A stretch of DNA of 64,000 nucleotides, from positions 473,622 to 537,621 of the forward strand of contig NZ_PQCF01000031.1 in the NCBI RefSeq assembly GCF_002964765.1, in the 5' to 3' direction. The position numbers and the translations under genes were made by a program. The notes under the pieces are model-generated. The model had not been told where the DNA came from. It did not search any database and saw only the letters and a program-made list of their open reading frames with translations. Every line of letters starts with the position of its first letter. Positions within the stretch are counted from its first letter, which is position 1. This stretch comes from Pseudoalteromonas sp. T1lg88. Its GTDB lineage: Bacteria > Pseudomonadota > Gammaproteobacteria > Enterobacterales > Alteromonadaceae. Below, one piece after another: positions 36,822 through 46,042 of the stretch.

Positions 36822-36855
36822 AGAAAAAAAGGCGGCCATTGGCCGCCGTTTTTAT
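36822..36855 (+). terminator. Bidirectional terminator between convergent genes
   Basis: GGCGGCC (36831-36837) pairs with GGCCGCC (36841-36847). A run of seven A precedes the stem and five T follow, so it can end transcription from both sides (the SnoaL-like and TPR genes). Confidence 0.85.
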
Positions 36856-36872
36856 ATTTAAATCTATTTCGA

Positions 36873-37799
36873 TTAGCCGTTAACTATGTCGTTAAAGCTG
36901 GCATTATCGTGCAGGCTGGCAAAAGCGCTTTCGTGAAGCAGCTCATTGCGTAGATTTGGCGAATATTCCAGGGCCATACGTATATCCGCCAGGGCATCGC
37001 TGTGCTTATGCAGCAAAGAGTATGCACAGGCGCGCTGCCAATAGGCGTAACCATAGTCTGAGTCGATATCCAAAGCCAGATTACACAACATAATGGCCTG
37101 CTGAGTATCGCCTAACTCCAATAAAGCATCCGCCTTGTAGGCGATGGCTTCAACGTCTTCGGGCTTACGGGAAAGGATTTCGTCATAGATTTCCACCTTA
37201 GTGCCGTAATCACTTTCAAGATTGGCGCGCATCCACAAGGAGTGGATTTCATTGGTAATGGTGATCTTTTTCTGATTATTGAGTATGGCTTCAGAGCGTT
37301 CACGCAACTGACTTTCTAACCCGGCCAGTCGCGATTCATACTCTTCCGTAATCGCTTTTACCCGGGTGTTAACTATATCTTCTACCTTGTTTTTCACATC
37401 ACGCAATGAATTCCAGCCCACCAATACCAGGATGGATACTGTGGCGGTAATAAGAATAAAGAGGTTATTCATTGTATCTGTGGTGTAGCCAAGGGCGCGG
37501 TCGGCGGTGTCCAACTGAGCATGAGCTATTTTTTCCACGTATTCGGCGCGCAATGCCTGCTGATCTTTGCGAACCGCCTGCAGTTCATCGAGAATATAAC
37601 GTTCGATCAAGGGGCGGTACATGGGCCCATCCAACTGTGAAACCGATTGCTGCGCCTGAGCTTGTTGCTCTTGAGAAAGTCCTTTCGCTTGTTGCTCGGG
37701 GAGCGTAACCGGCTCCTGCTCGGCCTGTGCCCACGCATTTTGCGCCGTTGAAACACTCAAAATAACACCAAATAGCAGGTAACTCGCCCATTTCAGCAT
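36873..37799 (-). CDS. TPR-repeat inner-membrane protein
   Basis: 308 residues. A signal peptide (to about 25, NAWAQA) is followed by a Gln/Glu-rich periplasmic coiled-coil region (about 26-105), a transmembrane helix (about 112-133, LFILITATVSILVLVGW), another coiled coil (about 138-185) and C-terminal TPR-like repeats (about 190-290; EDVEAIAYKADALLELGDTQ and YAYWQRACAYSLLHKHSDAL). It is likely a scaffold in or at the inner membrane. AAGGAT precedes the start. A strong hairpin with T-run lies about 60 bases upstream and could attenuate expression. Confidence 0.7.
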   Translation of the reverse strand: MLKWASYLLFGVILSVSTAQNAWAQAEQEPVTLPEQQAKGLSQEQQAQAQQSVSQLDGPMYRPLIERYILDELQAVRKDQQALRAEYVEKIAHAQLDTADRALGYTTDTMNNLFILITATVSILVLVGWNSLRDVKNKVEDIVNTRVKAITEEYESRLAGLESQLRERSEAILNNQKKITITNEIHSLWMRANLESDYGTKVEIYDEILSRKPEDVEAIAYKADALLELGDTQQAIMLCNLALDIDSDYGYAYWQRACAYSLLHKHSDALADIRMALEYSPNLRNELLHESAFASLHDNASFNDIVNG

Positions 37800-37861
37800 G
37801 CTTAGATCCTTTTTCTCTTATTTTTGCAGCCCCTATGATGCCAGCTTGGCAACGCCTAGGC

Positions 37862-37892
37862 AAAAAAAAGCCAGCTACAAATGTAGCTGGCT
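37862..37892 (-). terminator. Terminator hairpin upstream of the TPR gene (possible attenuator)
   Basis: AGCCAGCTACA (37869-37879) and TGTAGCTGGCT (37882-37892) form a perfect 11-base stem, with eight T following on the minus strand. No annotated gene ends here on that strand; the TPR gene starts about 63 bases further on. On the minus strand the preceding 180 bases hold only tiny frames, including a 23-codon hydrophobic one (MFLEPLLLL...) that reads through the hairpin. Confidence 0.7.
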
Positions 37893-38046
37893 AACCTGCT
37901 TAACAACAATAAAGGTTCAAGGAACATTAACAGGAGTGAATGGCCATAGTATTCCTCACACACTGAACCCATACTTAATTTATCTTATTGTTAGTTATAT
38001 TTTTTTTGCTGCTAGATTCGTCAGTATTTTTAGGCATAATAGGTAA

Positions 38047-38492
38047 CACTTGTGTAACTTTAAAGCAGTGTTCTCGTCAACTTATAAGATTTGGTTAACG
38101 CGACAATTGCGGCTCCCTCGGATTGAGCGGCTTTCAAGACAAAAGTTAAAAATACATGGGGACGAGCCCGAGCGTGAGTAAACTTTATCCTGGTGAGGCA
38201 AGACTCTGATATACAGGGAAAGCCTCCTTAACCTTTTGGATAAGAGCAAATCTGGCAGGATCGACACCAGACACAATTATGTGGCTTTATTGGATAATCG
38301 GTTTGCAACTGGGAAAATGTGGGCTTTACTTCCTAATAAGGCCGTTTTCAGCACGGTACACAAGAACACAAGAACACAAATAATAATAACGCGGTTACCA
38401 ACAGGAAGTGTATATAAACGCGAAATTCACCTAGCTTATAGGGTATTGATAAGGGTAAGGACTTGCCAGATCATGCTGATTTAGGATTATAA
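38047..38492. other. Long gap upstream of a GGDEF-EAL gene
   Basis: Nearly 450 bases without a credible gene. GAGGC (38193-38197 region) and GCCTC (38222-38226 region) could pair in a stem, and ACAAGAAC is repeated near 38360-38375. I compared the region with the GEMM cyclic-di-GMP riboswitch consensus as I remember it and saw no match. It presumably contains the promoter of the gene at 38493. Confidence 0.3.
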
Positions 38493-40832
38493 ATGTTTGA
38501 TATAAGCAAAATTTACAAAGGTAAGATTTTTTTGTTTGCAGTGGCCATATCGGCTTTATCAACCTTATCTATGATACTGTTTTATAAGCTTTTTGCGCAA
38601 AATATGAACAACACCGCCAAGGTGCTTTTTTTGCTCAGCTCACAACTGCTGGTAACCTTCGCCTTGTTGCTTCTGGTGTTCAAGAAGGTTAACAAGCATG
38701 CAGGCGTTATCAAGCAGCTACTCAACTCCATTAACGATGTAGTGCTGATCAAGGACTATCAGGGCAACTTCCAGTTTTGCAACGACACCATGGCCAAGCT
38801 GTACAACAGCTCGCCGGAGCAAATGCTTGGCAAAGACGACTTTTACTTTATAAACAATAAAGAGCAGGCCGACTTCTTCAAAGAAAATGTTCAGGCCATT
38901 ATGCGCCGCTTTGAAATAGAAGAAGTGTACGAGTCGACCACAGATGCAAATACCGGAGAAATCCGGCACTTTCACTCCATAAAGGTGCCATTTCGCGACG
39001 TTCGTGACCGACTTCATATTGCAGTTATCGCCAAAGACATCACAGAGATCACCCGCTTAAAAGAAGAAGCAGACAGAAACAAAAAACGCCTTGAGCATGT
39101 GCTCGACGTGTCCGAAGAAGGGCTGTGGGAATGGAACGTACAGACCAATCAGGTGCTGCATAATCGCCAGTGGGAACTGATCACCGGCATTGAACATAGC
39201 GACAGTTCATTTAAGGAATTTGAGCAATGTATCGTCCCTGAAGACCGTCCCATGGTTGCCAAGGTGCTGAAAACTCTGATGCGCAACCACAAGTCCTACA
39301 GCATCGAATTTCGCATGAGAAAGCCCAACGGCGAGGTGATCTGGATATGGGATCGAGGGCGTGTGGCCGAATTCGACGACAATAACGAGCCACTGTGGCT
39401 GGTAGGCCTGGCACTGGATATTACCGAAGAGAAAAGAAATCAGGATAAGATAGTCAACCTCGCCTATTATGATCAGCTCACCGGCTTACTCAATCGCACA
39501 CGATTGGAAACAGAGTTAGAAAAAGCAATAAAATCAAACCAGGAAACAGACAGTTATAGTGCATTACTGTTTCTCGATCTGGATCGTTTTAAATTATTAA
39601 ACGACAGTTTTGGCCACCATATCGGTGATCAGCTACTCAAGGTAGTGGCCGAGCGTCTAAAGCATATCAATCAGGGCCAGGGGATCATTTCCCGCTTTGG
39701 TGGCGATGAATTTGTGATTGTCCTTCCCCAGCTCAACAAGGTTCAAGGTGAAGCATTGCGCATCGCAGAACATTATGCCGAACTAGTACTTAAAGAAATT
39801 TCCAAATCAATATCCTTGGCCAGCGACATACAGAATATAGATATCGACTACTCGATCACCGGCAGCATTGGCGGTGTGGTGTTTACCGCCGATGATCTGT
39901 GCACCATGAAATTGCTGCAGCTGGCAGATATGGCCTTGTACCGCACCAAGGCCAGCGGTGGTCAAAAGGCGATGATCTTCGATACCAATATGCAGGATGA
40001 ACTGCGCCAGATCAGTGAATTGCAAAAAGCCATGCATGACTCCATCGCCAATCGTGATTTTTGCATTTATCTGCAGCCCAAGTTCGATATGAAAGCCACC
40101 CTGATTGGCGCCGAAGCCCTAATTCGCTGGCAGCACCCTACCCTGGGTTTGCTCTCTCCTGATGTATTTATGCACATGGCCGAAGAAAGCAATCTGATCG
40201 TGCCCATGGGCGCCATAGTGCTCGAGCGCGCCTGCCAGCAACTTGAGCAATGGCAGCGTCATGACCACAGCAAACACCTGCATATAGCGGTTAATCTTAG
40301 CGCTAAAGAGATCTGGCGCGCCCACTTTGTCGAAGACTTTATTAAGGTGGTGCAGCAATACCAGATTGACCACAGCAAGTTGATCGTTGAAGTGACCGAG
40401 TCCGTGCTTATTCGTGATATCAATGATGCCACAGACAAGCTCAATAAACTCAGAAAGTTTGGTGTCTCCATCGCCCTTGATGACTTTGGCACCGGCTACT
40501 CATCATTGAGTTATTTGCGCTCGCTGCCCATAGATGAAATTAAAATCGACCGCTCCTTTGTGCAAGACATGGTCACAGATGAACATGCCCACCTGGTGGT
40601 GAAATCCATTATCGATTTGGCGAATAACTTTAATCTCACCGTGGTCGCTGAAGGTGTTGAAACGCAAGAACATTTTAATTTACTGAAAAGCTACCAGGTC
40701 GACTCTTACCAGGGTTACTATTTCAGTAAGCCGATATCTGCAACTGAGCTTGAACGCCTGTTTATCACCTCTGATGCCAAGGTTGAGCAAGGTAACAGCT
40801 CACAGCTGGGTTCAGCGATAATAACAGACTAA
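38493..40832 (+). CDS. Membrane-bound PAS-PAS-GGDEF-EAL cyclic-di-GMP enzyme
   Basis: 779 residues. Two close membrane helices (about 10-30 and 40-62), two PAS domains (about 70-190 and 200-320; LWEWNVQTNQVLHNRQW), GGDEF (about 330-500; SRFGGDEF) and EAL (about 515-760; GAEALIRW, DDFGTGYSSL). Both active-site motifs are intact, so it may act as cyclase or phosphodiesterase; no RxxD inhibitory site precedes GGDEF. A small gene follows 21 bases downstream and is probably in the same transcript. Confidence 0.9.
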   Translation: MFDISKIYKGKIFLFAVAISALSTLSMILFYKLFAQNMNNTAKVLFLLSSQLLVTFALLLLVFKKVNKHAGVIKQLLNSINDVVLIKDYQGNFQFCNDTMAKLYNSSPEQMLGKDDFYFINNKEQADFFKENVQAIMRRFEIEEVYESTTDANTGEIRHFHSIKVPFRDVRDRLHIAVIAKDITEITRLKEEADRNKKRLEHVLDVSEEGLWEWNVQTNQVLHNRQWELITGIEHSDSSFKEFEQCIVPEDRPMVAKVLKTLMRNHKSYSIEFRMRKPNGEVIWIWDRGRVAEFDDNNEPLWLVGLALDITEEKRNQDKIVNLAYYDQLTGLLNRTRLETELEKAIKSNQETDSYSALLFLDLDRFKLLNDSFGHHIGDQLLKVVAERLKHINQGQGIISRFGGDEFVIVLPQLNKVQGEALRIAEHYAELVLKEISKSISLASDIQNIDIDYSITGSIGGVVFTADDLCTMKLLQLADMALYRTKASGGQKAMIFDTNMQDELRQISELQKAMHDSIANRDFCIYLQPKFDMKATLIGAEALIRWQHPTLGLLSPDVFMHMAEESNLIVPMGAIVLERACQQLEQWQRHDHSKHLHIAVNLSAKEIWRAHFVEDFIKVVQQYQIDHSKLIVEVTESVLIRDINDATDKLNKLRKFGVSIALDDFGTGYSSLSYLRSLPIDEIKIDRSFVQDMVTDEHAHLVVKSIIDLANNFNLTVVAEGVETQEHFNLLKSYQVDSYQGYYFSKPISATELERLFITSDAKVEQGNSSQLGSAIITD

Positions 40833-40853
40833 TAAATAAACGGAACTCATGCC

Positions 40854-41150
40854 ATGACCGAATTATCAGCAGCAAGGCAGCACAACGCAGACGATAACTG
40901 GCTGGATGCCGAAGTTTGCTACATCGAATTGGAAGGTGGCTTTTTTGGCCTGCTCACCAACGACGGTAAACGCCTGCTGCCATTAAACCTGCCCAAGGCA
41001 TTCTGCAAACCAGGCGCCAAGGTCAAACTGCGCGGTCACGAGCAGCGCGAGATAATGACCATACAGCAGTGGGGCACCCCCTTTCACCTTACCCAGATTG
41101 AATTTATCGACCCAGAGAGCAACGCCAAGCTACATAACCCCCTGATTTAA
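40854..41150 (+). CDS. Small conserved-looking protein, unknown function
   Basis: 98 residues, soluble. ELEGGFFGLLTNDGKRLLPL and the following KVKLRGHEQREIMTIQQWG suggest a compact beta (OB-like) fold similar to small domains attached to some lipoproteins, but here free in the cytoplasm. It follows the GGDEF-EAL gene by 21 bases, suggesting an operon. I do not recognise a named family. Confidence 0.65.
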   Translation: MTELSAARQHNADDNWLDAEVCYIELEGGFFGLLTNDGKRLLPLNLPKAFCKPGAKVKLRGHEQREIMTIQQWGTPFHLTQIEFIDPESNAKLHNPLI

Positions 41151-41266
41151 AAAACGTTGCAAACACTAACTTGCTTGGCCCAGATGCGCTACAATGGGCC
41201 GGCGGCGCGCCCCAAGGGCTATGACGCAAGGAACCGAGTTAAGCCACACAGATCATGGATGAAAAA

Positions 41267-42349
41267 ATGAAATCACGCCGATTAAGTAAACCCCTGGTGT
41301 TTGTGTTAGTGTCCTTATTGGCCATTGTTTTACCTGGCCTTGTCACCTACACCTATACCCCTTACACGCTAACAATCAAGGATGTCATCCTAGATCGCAC
41401 CAGTGGCACCCTGGTCAAATACCAAGGCGAATACGGCCCACGCACCCCCTGGTCGGATTATGTTGCAGTACGTATTCCCAGTAATCTCGATGGGGTGAGT
41501 ATCACCCGCATCGCGCCGTCTGCGTTTGAGCGTATCCGGCTATCCAAGGTCATTATTGCCGATTCGGCCACCCACATCGGCAAGCGCGCCTTTTGGGACA
41601 GCAAACTCAGCAGCGTTCGCCTGCCCGCAGCCCTGACACACATTGGCGAAGATGCCTTTAGATTTAATGAGTTAGTAAGCGTAGATTTACCGGACACGCT
41701 GAGCAGGATTGACGCCGGGGCGTTCGAGTACAATCAGCTGACCCAGGTTAATCTGCCCGACTCGCTGAGTCATTTGGGGGCGGATGCTTTTCGGGTCAAC
41801 AAGCTCACTTCGGTCGCTATTCCCGCGGCGGTGACACGAATTGATGAAGGCACCTTTGAGCACAATACCCTCACGGCCATCACCCTGCCAAAAACACTGG
41901 AGCATATTCACTATTCCGCGTTTCGCTATAACCGAATTGAAAAGGTAAACGGCAAGATCACACATGGTTTTATTTATGGGGAAGAGTCTAACCGCACCTT
42001 GATTGCCTATGGCGGCGAGCGTAAGGCCATTACCCTGGCCGATTCGGTCACCAGCATTGCGCCTCATGTCTTTGATTGCCAACACCTAACGGCCGTCACC
42101 CTGCCAGACTCGCTGATCCATATAGGCACCAGCGCCTTTGATAGTAACGAGCTCACCGAGGTGATCCTGCCCGACTCAGTTACCTCGATTGGCAGTTATG
42201 CGTTTTGGGGTAATCCAACGGCCGAGATAACTGCTCCGGCAGCGCTGAAAAGTATGGGCACCGACGCGTTAAAAACGCGCCTGCACCCAAGTTGGGACTA
42301 TATGGATGAGCTCAGAAGAAGTCTATGCATAGTTGATGAGCCAGCCTAA
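41267..42349 (+). CDS. BspA-type leucine-rich-repeat (LRR_5) protein
   Basis: About 360 residues. An N-terminal membrane helix or uncleaved signal (about 8-28, VFVLVSLLAIVLPGLV) is followed by about ten repeats of roughly 23 residues of the form HIGEDAFRFNELVSVDLPDT. Examples are SRIDAGAFEYNQLTQVNLPD and SIGSYAFWGNP. BspA-like repeats mediate protein contacts. The start at 41267 has GGA seven bases upstream (the ATG at 41255 lacks a site). It is tail to tail with the Crp/Fnr gene. Confidence 0.8.
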   Translation: MKSRRLSKPLVFVLVSLLAIVLPGLVTYTYTPYTLTIKDVILDRTSGTLVKYQGEYGPRTPWSDYVAVRIPSNLDGVSITRIAPSAFERIRLSKVIIADSATHIGKRAFWDSKLSSVRLPAALTHIGEDAFRFNELVSVDLPDTLSRIDAGAFEYNQLTQVNLPDSLSHLGADAFRVNKLTSVAIPAAVTRIDEGTFEHNTLTAITLPKTLEHIHYSAFRYNRIEKVNGKITHGFIYGEESNRTLIAYGGERKAITLADSVTSIAPHVFDCQHLTAVTLPDSLIHIGTSAFDSNELTEVILPDSVTSIGSYAFWGNPTAEITAPAALKSMGTDALKTRLHPSWDYMDELRRSLCIVDEPA

Positions 42350-42361
42350 CCAATACGCCCT

Positions 42362-43108
42362 TTACTCATTGGCCAGGGCGTATAACTCATCGATATCACT
42401 GATGTAGATCTTTTTACGCTTAACCTCGAGCACGCCCTCTTGCTTTAAGCGGGTGAACTCGCGGCAGACCGCCTCGGAGGACACACCCAGTAAATTAGCA
42501 ATATCGGCACGACTCATGGGTAACTCAAAACACAGGGTCGGCACCCTTGAGCTGCCCAGGCGCGAGGAAAGGTTCAGCAATAAGGAAGCGACGGCCGACT
42601 TAATGCTTTTGGTCGGCAGTTGACGTAGGTGCTGATCGGCGGAAAACTCCTGGCTGATCAGACTTAGCATGGTCAGCAATACATCGGAGTTGGCAACCGA
42701 GTCCTGTAGCAGACGAGCAAAAGGAATTTCGCACACTCGCGAGTCCTGCAACGCCGACACCGAATAAAAGTGTTGCTGCTGTGCCAAACCGCCAACGCCA
42801 ATAACATCGCCGGGAAAATACAGCCCGGTGAGCACTTCCTTGCCCGAGGCCGTTAGTCGATAACTTTTGAATGCACCGGATTGCACCAGGTAAAGCGCTT
42901 TAAATTCATCCTCTTGGCGGAACAAGTGCTGCTCGGCGTCAAGGGATTTGCTGCCCTTTACCAGCTCGCTTAGGCGCACCTGAGGTGTCTTCTGAGCGGC
43001 CTTGGCCTGCTTGCCTAAGCCCAGCTTAGGTGCCAACAGGTTAAAAATACTTCCTTGCATAGCCAGCTCCAAATTCACAGTGTTCAATGGCATGTTGTGA
43101 TCAATCAT
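42362..43108 (-). CDS. Crp/Fnr-family regulator without the Fnr iron-sulphur cysteines
   Basis: 248 residues. A cyclic-nucleotide-binding-type beta barrel (about 50-150; LYLVQSGAFKSYRLTASGKE, FPGDVIGVGGLA) precedes a helix-turn-helix (about 195-230; MSRADIANLLGVSSEAVCRE). The N-terminal CxxCx5C cluster of Fnr is absent, so an oxygen-labile cluster is unlikely; a DNR-like haem/NO sensor or a ligand-free type is possible. The E-A-V-C-R recognition helix keeps the Glu and Arg used by Fnr to read TTGAT. GAGG precedes the start. It is divergent from a TonB receptor and 16 kb from nirK. Confidence 0.85.
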   Translation of the reverse strand: MIDHNMPLNTVNLELAMQGSIFNLLAPKLGLGKQAKAAQKTPQVRLSELVKGSKSLDAEQHLFRQEDEFKALYLVQSGAFKSYRLTASGKEVLTGLYFPGDVIGVGGLAQQQHFYSVSALQDSRVCEIPFARLLQDSVANSDVLLTMLSLISQEFSADQHLRQLPTKSIKSAVASLLLNLSSRLGSSRVPTLCFELPMSRADIANLLGVSSEAVCREFTRLKQEGVLEVKRKKIYISDIDELYALANE

Positions 43109-43287
43109 GGGTGCCTCGCTACATTCAATTCGCTGTTCGTGTCTTGCATGCTGCTAATTTAGCCAATTCAATGGGGCGCTCGCTATGCGTAGATGTACCT
43201 ATGGGGGATCGGAAACTACTTATATTGACGTAAAAGTGAACATGGTAGCGTGCCTTATCAGTTGTTTTTTAGGTCGAGGCCTTGCCC

Positions 43288-45162
43288 ATGAAGTTAATAC
43301 GCACCGCACTCACCCCTTTAGTTTTATCCGCTCCAGGATTTGTCACCGTGGCTGCCCACGCCGATGGCATGGAGCATATTGAGGTGCTCAGCAGCACCTC
43401 AAACTTTTATCAATCCAGTCTGCAATTAATCGAGGTCCAGCACATCGACCCGCAGCAAGCCCAGGGCTCACCATTGCAATTGTCGGAATTGCTGGCGCAG
43501 GAGCCGACCATTTCCCTAAACGGTCAAGGCGGCATGATGCAGATGTACAGTATGCGCGGCTTTTCCCGCTGGCGGGTGCAAACCCTGATAGAGGGCATTC
43601 CCATTTACAGCGATCGCCGCGCCGGCAGCGCCGCAGAGTTTATCGACCCGGCGTTAATCGGCCAGGTGCAGGTAATTCCTGGCGCCGCTTCAACCTACTA
43701 TGGATCCGGAGCCATGGGCGGCGCCGTGGATATCAAACTGAACCGCCTCGAGGGTCAACAATTGGATGCCCAATGGCAAAGCAATAACCAGGCGCAACAT
43801 CTAGCCTGGCAAGGAAGCAAGGAAGGCATCTCCTGGGGACTGTCGACCCGCACCGCTAGTGAAGGAGAAAGCGCCGACGGCAACAGCATCTACAACGGCT
43901 ATGAAAACCGCAACGTGTTTTTAAGTGCCGACCTTGAGCTTCCCTACCTCACGCGTGCCTGGGTGCTCTATAGCGAAGGCAACAATCTGGGTAAGGCCAG
44001 TGCTTCGCCACTGAGCAAGAAACGCACCCTCTACCCACGCAATGATCATCTCTTAGCCAAGGCGGAGTTTGATTTTGACCAGATTTATGCCGATGTCTAT
44101 GTGCACAATGCCCATCTCGATACCTATATTGAGCGCCCCAACAAGCGCATCAATACCCTGAGTAATTCATCCTTGGATTATGGGGCGGCGCTTTACGGCT
44201 ATCAGTATTTTGGCGATTGGCAGGGCAAATGGCGTTTGTCCTTCGATGCCAGAACCCAGGTGCAAGCGACAGAAAATGAGCTTGATTTAGCCTCGGGCCT
44301 AACCAGCAGCGACACCGTGCTGGACGCCAGCCAGTACCAGGGCGCCCTTGTGTACGATGCCACCCGTAGCCTGGATAACATCGACCTGTTGCTTGGTGGC
44401 CGCCTCGATTACAGTAAAACCAAGGCACAACAAGGGAGCCGCAACGACACCAATGTCAGTGGCTTTGCCGGTATTAGCTGGGCACTCACGCCCGAATTAG
44501 CGGCGAAGTTTATCACCAGTACGGCCTTTCGCCAGCCGGCGCTGACGGAAAGCTACTTTTTTGGTGAAACCCCCCGCGGCCGCGTGGAGGGCAATCTGGA
44601 GCTCGAGCCGGAGCAAAGCCTGGGCTTTGAAGCCAAGCTCTCCTACCAGAAATCGGATTTTAACTGGAGCCTTAGCGCCTTTTCCCAGCACATTGACGAC
44701 TATATCGAGCGCATCGATATCGATGCCGATACGCGTCGCTATATCAATGTTGGCTCCGGGAAAATTAAAGGACTGGCATACAAGGCGGCATATCAGGTAA
44801 CCGACAACTTCTCCCTCGGCCTCGGTGGTCAGTGGCTTAACGGCGAGGATGAACAGGGTCGCCCCCTTGCCGACATTGGCGCCGGCGAACATAAACTCAC
44901 TTCGATCTACCAGGGCGACCGTTGGCAATGGGATCTGGGTGCAACATTACGCAGTGCCAAGGACGAGGTGGGACCCTCCGAGTTACCCCTGCCCAGCCAT
45001 ACCTTGCTTTCGACCAAGCTGACCTATCAGCTCAATGAACGAACCAAGGTACGTCTGTGGCTCGACAATGCTGGTGATCGCCTCTATCGCGTCAGCGCCG
45101 ATGACAGTGCACCCTACGCGCCGGGGCGAAACGTGGGCATTGCCATCACCTACCAGTTTTGA
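43288..45162 (+). CDS. TonB-dependent receptor
   Basis: About 624 residues. The signal peptide ends near VAAHA. A plug domain (about 30-150; LLAQEPTISLNGQGGMMQMY, MRGFSRWRVQTLIEGIP, IPGAASTYYGSGAMGGAVDI) and a barrel ending in the terminal Phe of GIAITYQF follow. The plug carries a Met cluster (GGMMQMYSMRGF). Together with the copper nitrite reductase in the window this allows a copper-uptake hypothesis, but siderophore or cobalamin receptors are equally open. The start at 43288 has GAGG upstream. The divergent Crp/Fnr regulator may control it. Confidence 0.88.
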   Translation: MKLIRTALTPLVLSAPGFVTVAAHADGMEHIEVLSSTSNFYQSSLQLIEVQHIDPQQAQGSPLQLSELLAQEPTISLNGQGGMMQMYSMRGFSRWRVQTLIEGIPIYSDRRAGSAAEFIDPALIGQVQVIPGAASTYYGSGAMGGAVDIKLNRLEGQQLDAQWQSNNQAQHLAWQGSKEGISWGLSTRTASEGESADGNSIYNGYENRNVFLSADLELPYLTRAWVLYSEGNNLGKASASPLSKKRTLYPRNDHLLAKAEFDFDQIYADVYVHNAHLDTYIERPNKRINTLSNSSLDYGAALYGYQYFGDWQGKWRLSFDARTQVQATENELDLASGLTSSDTVLDASQYQGALVYDATRSLDNIDLLLGGRLDYSKTKAQQGSRNDTNVSGFAGISWALTPELAAKFITSTAFRQPALTESYFFGETPRGRVEGNLELEPEQSLGFEAKLSYQKSDFNWSLSAFSQHIDDYIERIDIDADTRRYINVGSGKIKGLAYKAAYQVTDNFSLGLGGQWLNGEDEQGRPLADIGAGEHKLTSIYQGDRWQWDLGATLRSAKDEVGPSELPLPSHTLLSTKLTYQLNERTKVRLWLDNAGDRLYRVSADDSAPYAPGRNVGIAITYQF

Positions 45163-45184
45163 GCGCTATTGAAGCAGTTGGGTG

Positions 45185-46042
45185 CTAGTTTTCGCCCAAC
45201 TGCTGTGCCGCCAGCTTGTCTTTATTAAACAATGCGTTGACTTCTTTATCCGTTAAAATTAGTTCCGACATAAAAAAGTCGTCGATAACGCCGGCAAAGG
45301 CATGCTTGCCTTGGGTGGCATGTTGCTTGGGGATCCCCCCTAAAAACACATCATTGACGATAGAGCTAACGCTAATGTTGGCGTCTTGGGCGGCATCAAG
45401 CTCGCCGTTAATAAACAGCCGCGCTTGTTTACCATTATGCACCACAGCAACGTGCGTCCACTGGCCGTTTACCAGGCGAGTGTTGCTTTTAACCACTGAT
45501 TTTGGCTGGTATCCGGAGCTTGAGTAGATCAACAGTTCTACACGCCTATCCACCACCCTGAGCTTGTTACTTTGTACATCGCCATACCAGCCACCATACA
45601 AGGGATAAATTTGCTTGTCTTCCAGGGCCAGGGGCTTGAGCCACATGGCGATACTGATGCCACCATTTTCAAAGGTCACCTCACGCCAACGCGTAGTCGA
45701 CAGCGGCTTACCGATTTTACAGCAAATATCCACGCCCATATGAGCGTCCTGATGCACCGAGAAGTCTAGACCCTTGCCGGTTTTACCGGCACTGCGCACG
45801 GCGCCGTGCAAGGTCCCTGGCCAAAAGCTGGCAAAGTCATCCAGTACTTGGTCGCCCTCGCCCTCAAAGGAATAATAGCTGGAGTGACCGTGTAAATTGA
45901 CCTGCAACACCTTGGATAATTCGTCTTCAACCTGTGTTTGTTCAACTCGCTGCAGCTGAGAAAACGCCAAGGCCGCTATGATGATAAAAATGGCGCACAG
46001 CAGCAGGGTCACTCGCAGCGCAAAGCTCATTTTAAACGTCAT
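45185..46042 (-). CDS. Membrane-anchored LamG/concanavalin-like domain protein
   Basis: About 285 residues. A single N-terminal membrane helix (about 8-30, LLLCAIFIIIAALAF) anchors a periplasmic LamG-like jellyroll (about 60-270). Motifs are HSSYYSFEGEGDQVLDDFAS, ISIAMWLKPLAL, NGQWTHVAVVHNGKQARLFI and the ending AGVIDDFFMSELILTD. Such domains bind sugars or proteins. The ATG at 46042, with GGAGG six bases before it, lies inside the 3' end of the sensor kinase gene (11-base overlap), so the two are translationally linked and it may assist kinase sensing (inference). Confidence 0.8.
   Translation of the reverse strand: MTFKMSFALRVTLLLCAIFIIIAALAFSQLQRVEQTQVEDELSKVLQVNLHGHSSYYSFEGEGDQVLDDFASFWPGTLHGAVRSAGKTGKGLDFSVHQDAHMGVDICCKIGKPLSTTRWREVTFENGGISIAMWLKPLALEDKQIYPLYGGWYGDVQSNKLRVVDRRVELLIYSSSGYQPKSVVKSNTRLVNGQWTHVAVVHNGKQARLFINGELDAAQDANISVSSIVNDVFLGGIPKQHATQGKHAFAGVIDDFFMSELILTDKEVNALFNKDKLAAQQLGEN

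Noticed and set aside
38100..38245. Possible cyclic-di-GMP (GEMM) riboswitch before a GGDEF-EAL gene
   Set aside because: The position would fit, but the conserved GEMM core sequences as I remember them are not present; only a weak GAGGC/GCCTC pairing is seen.
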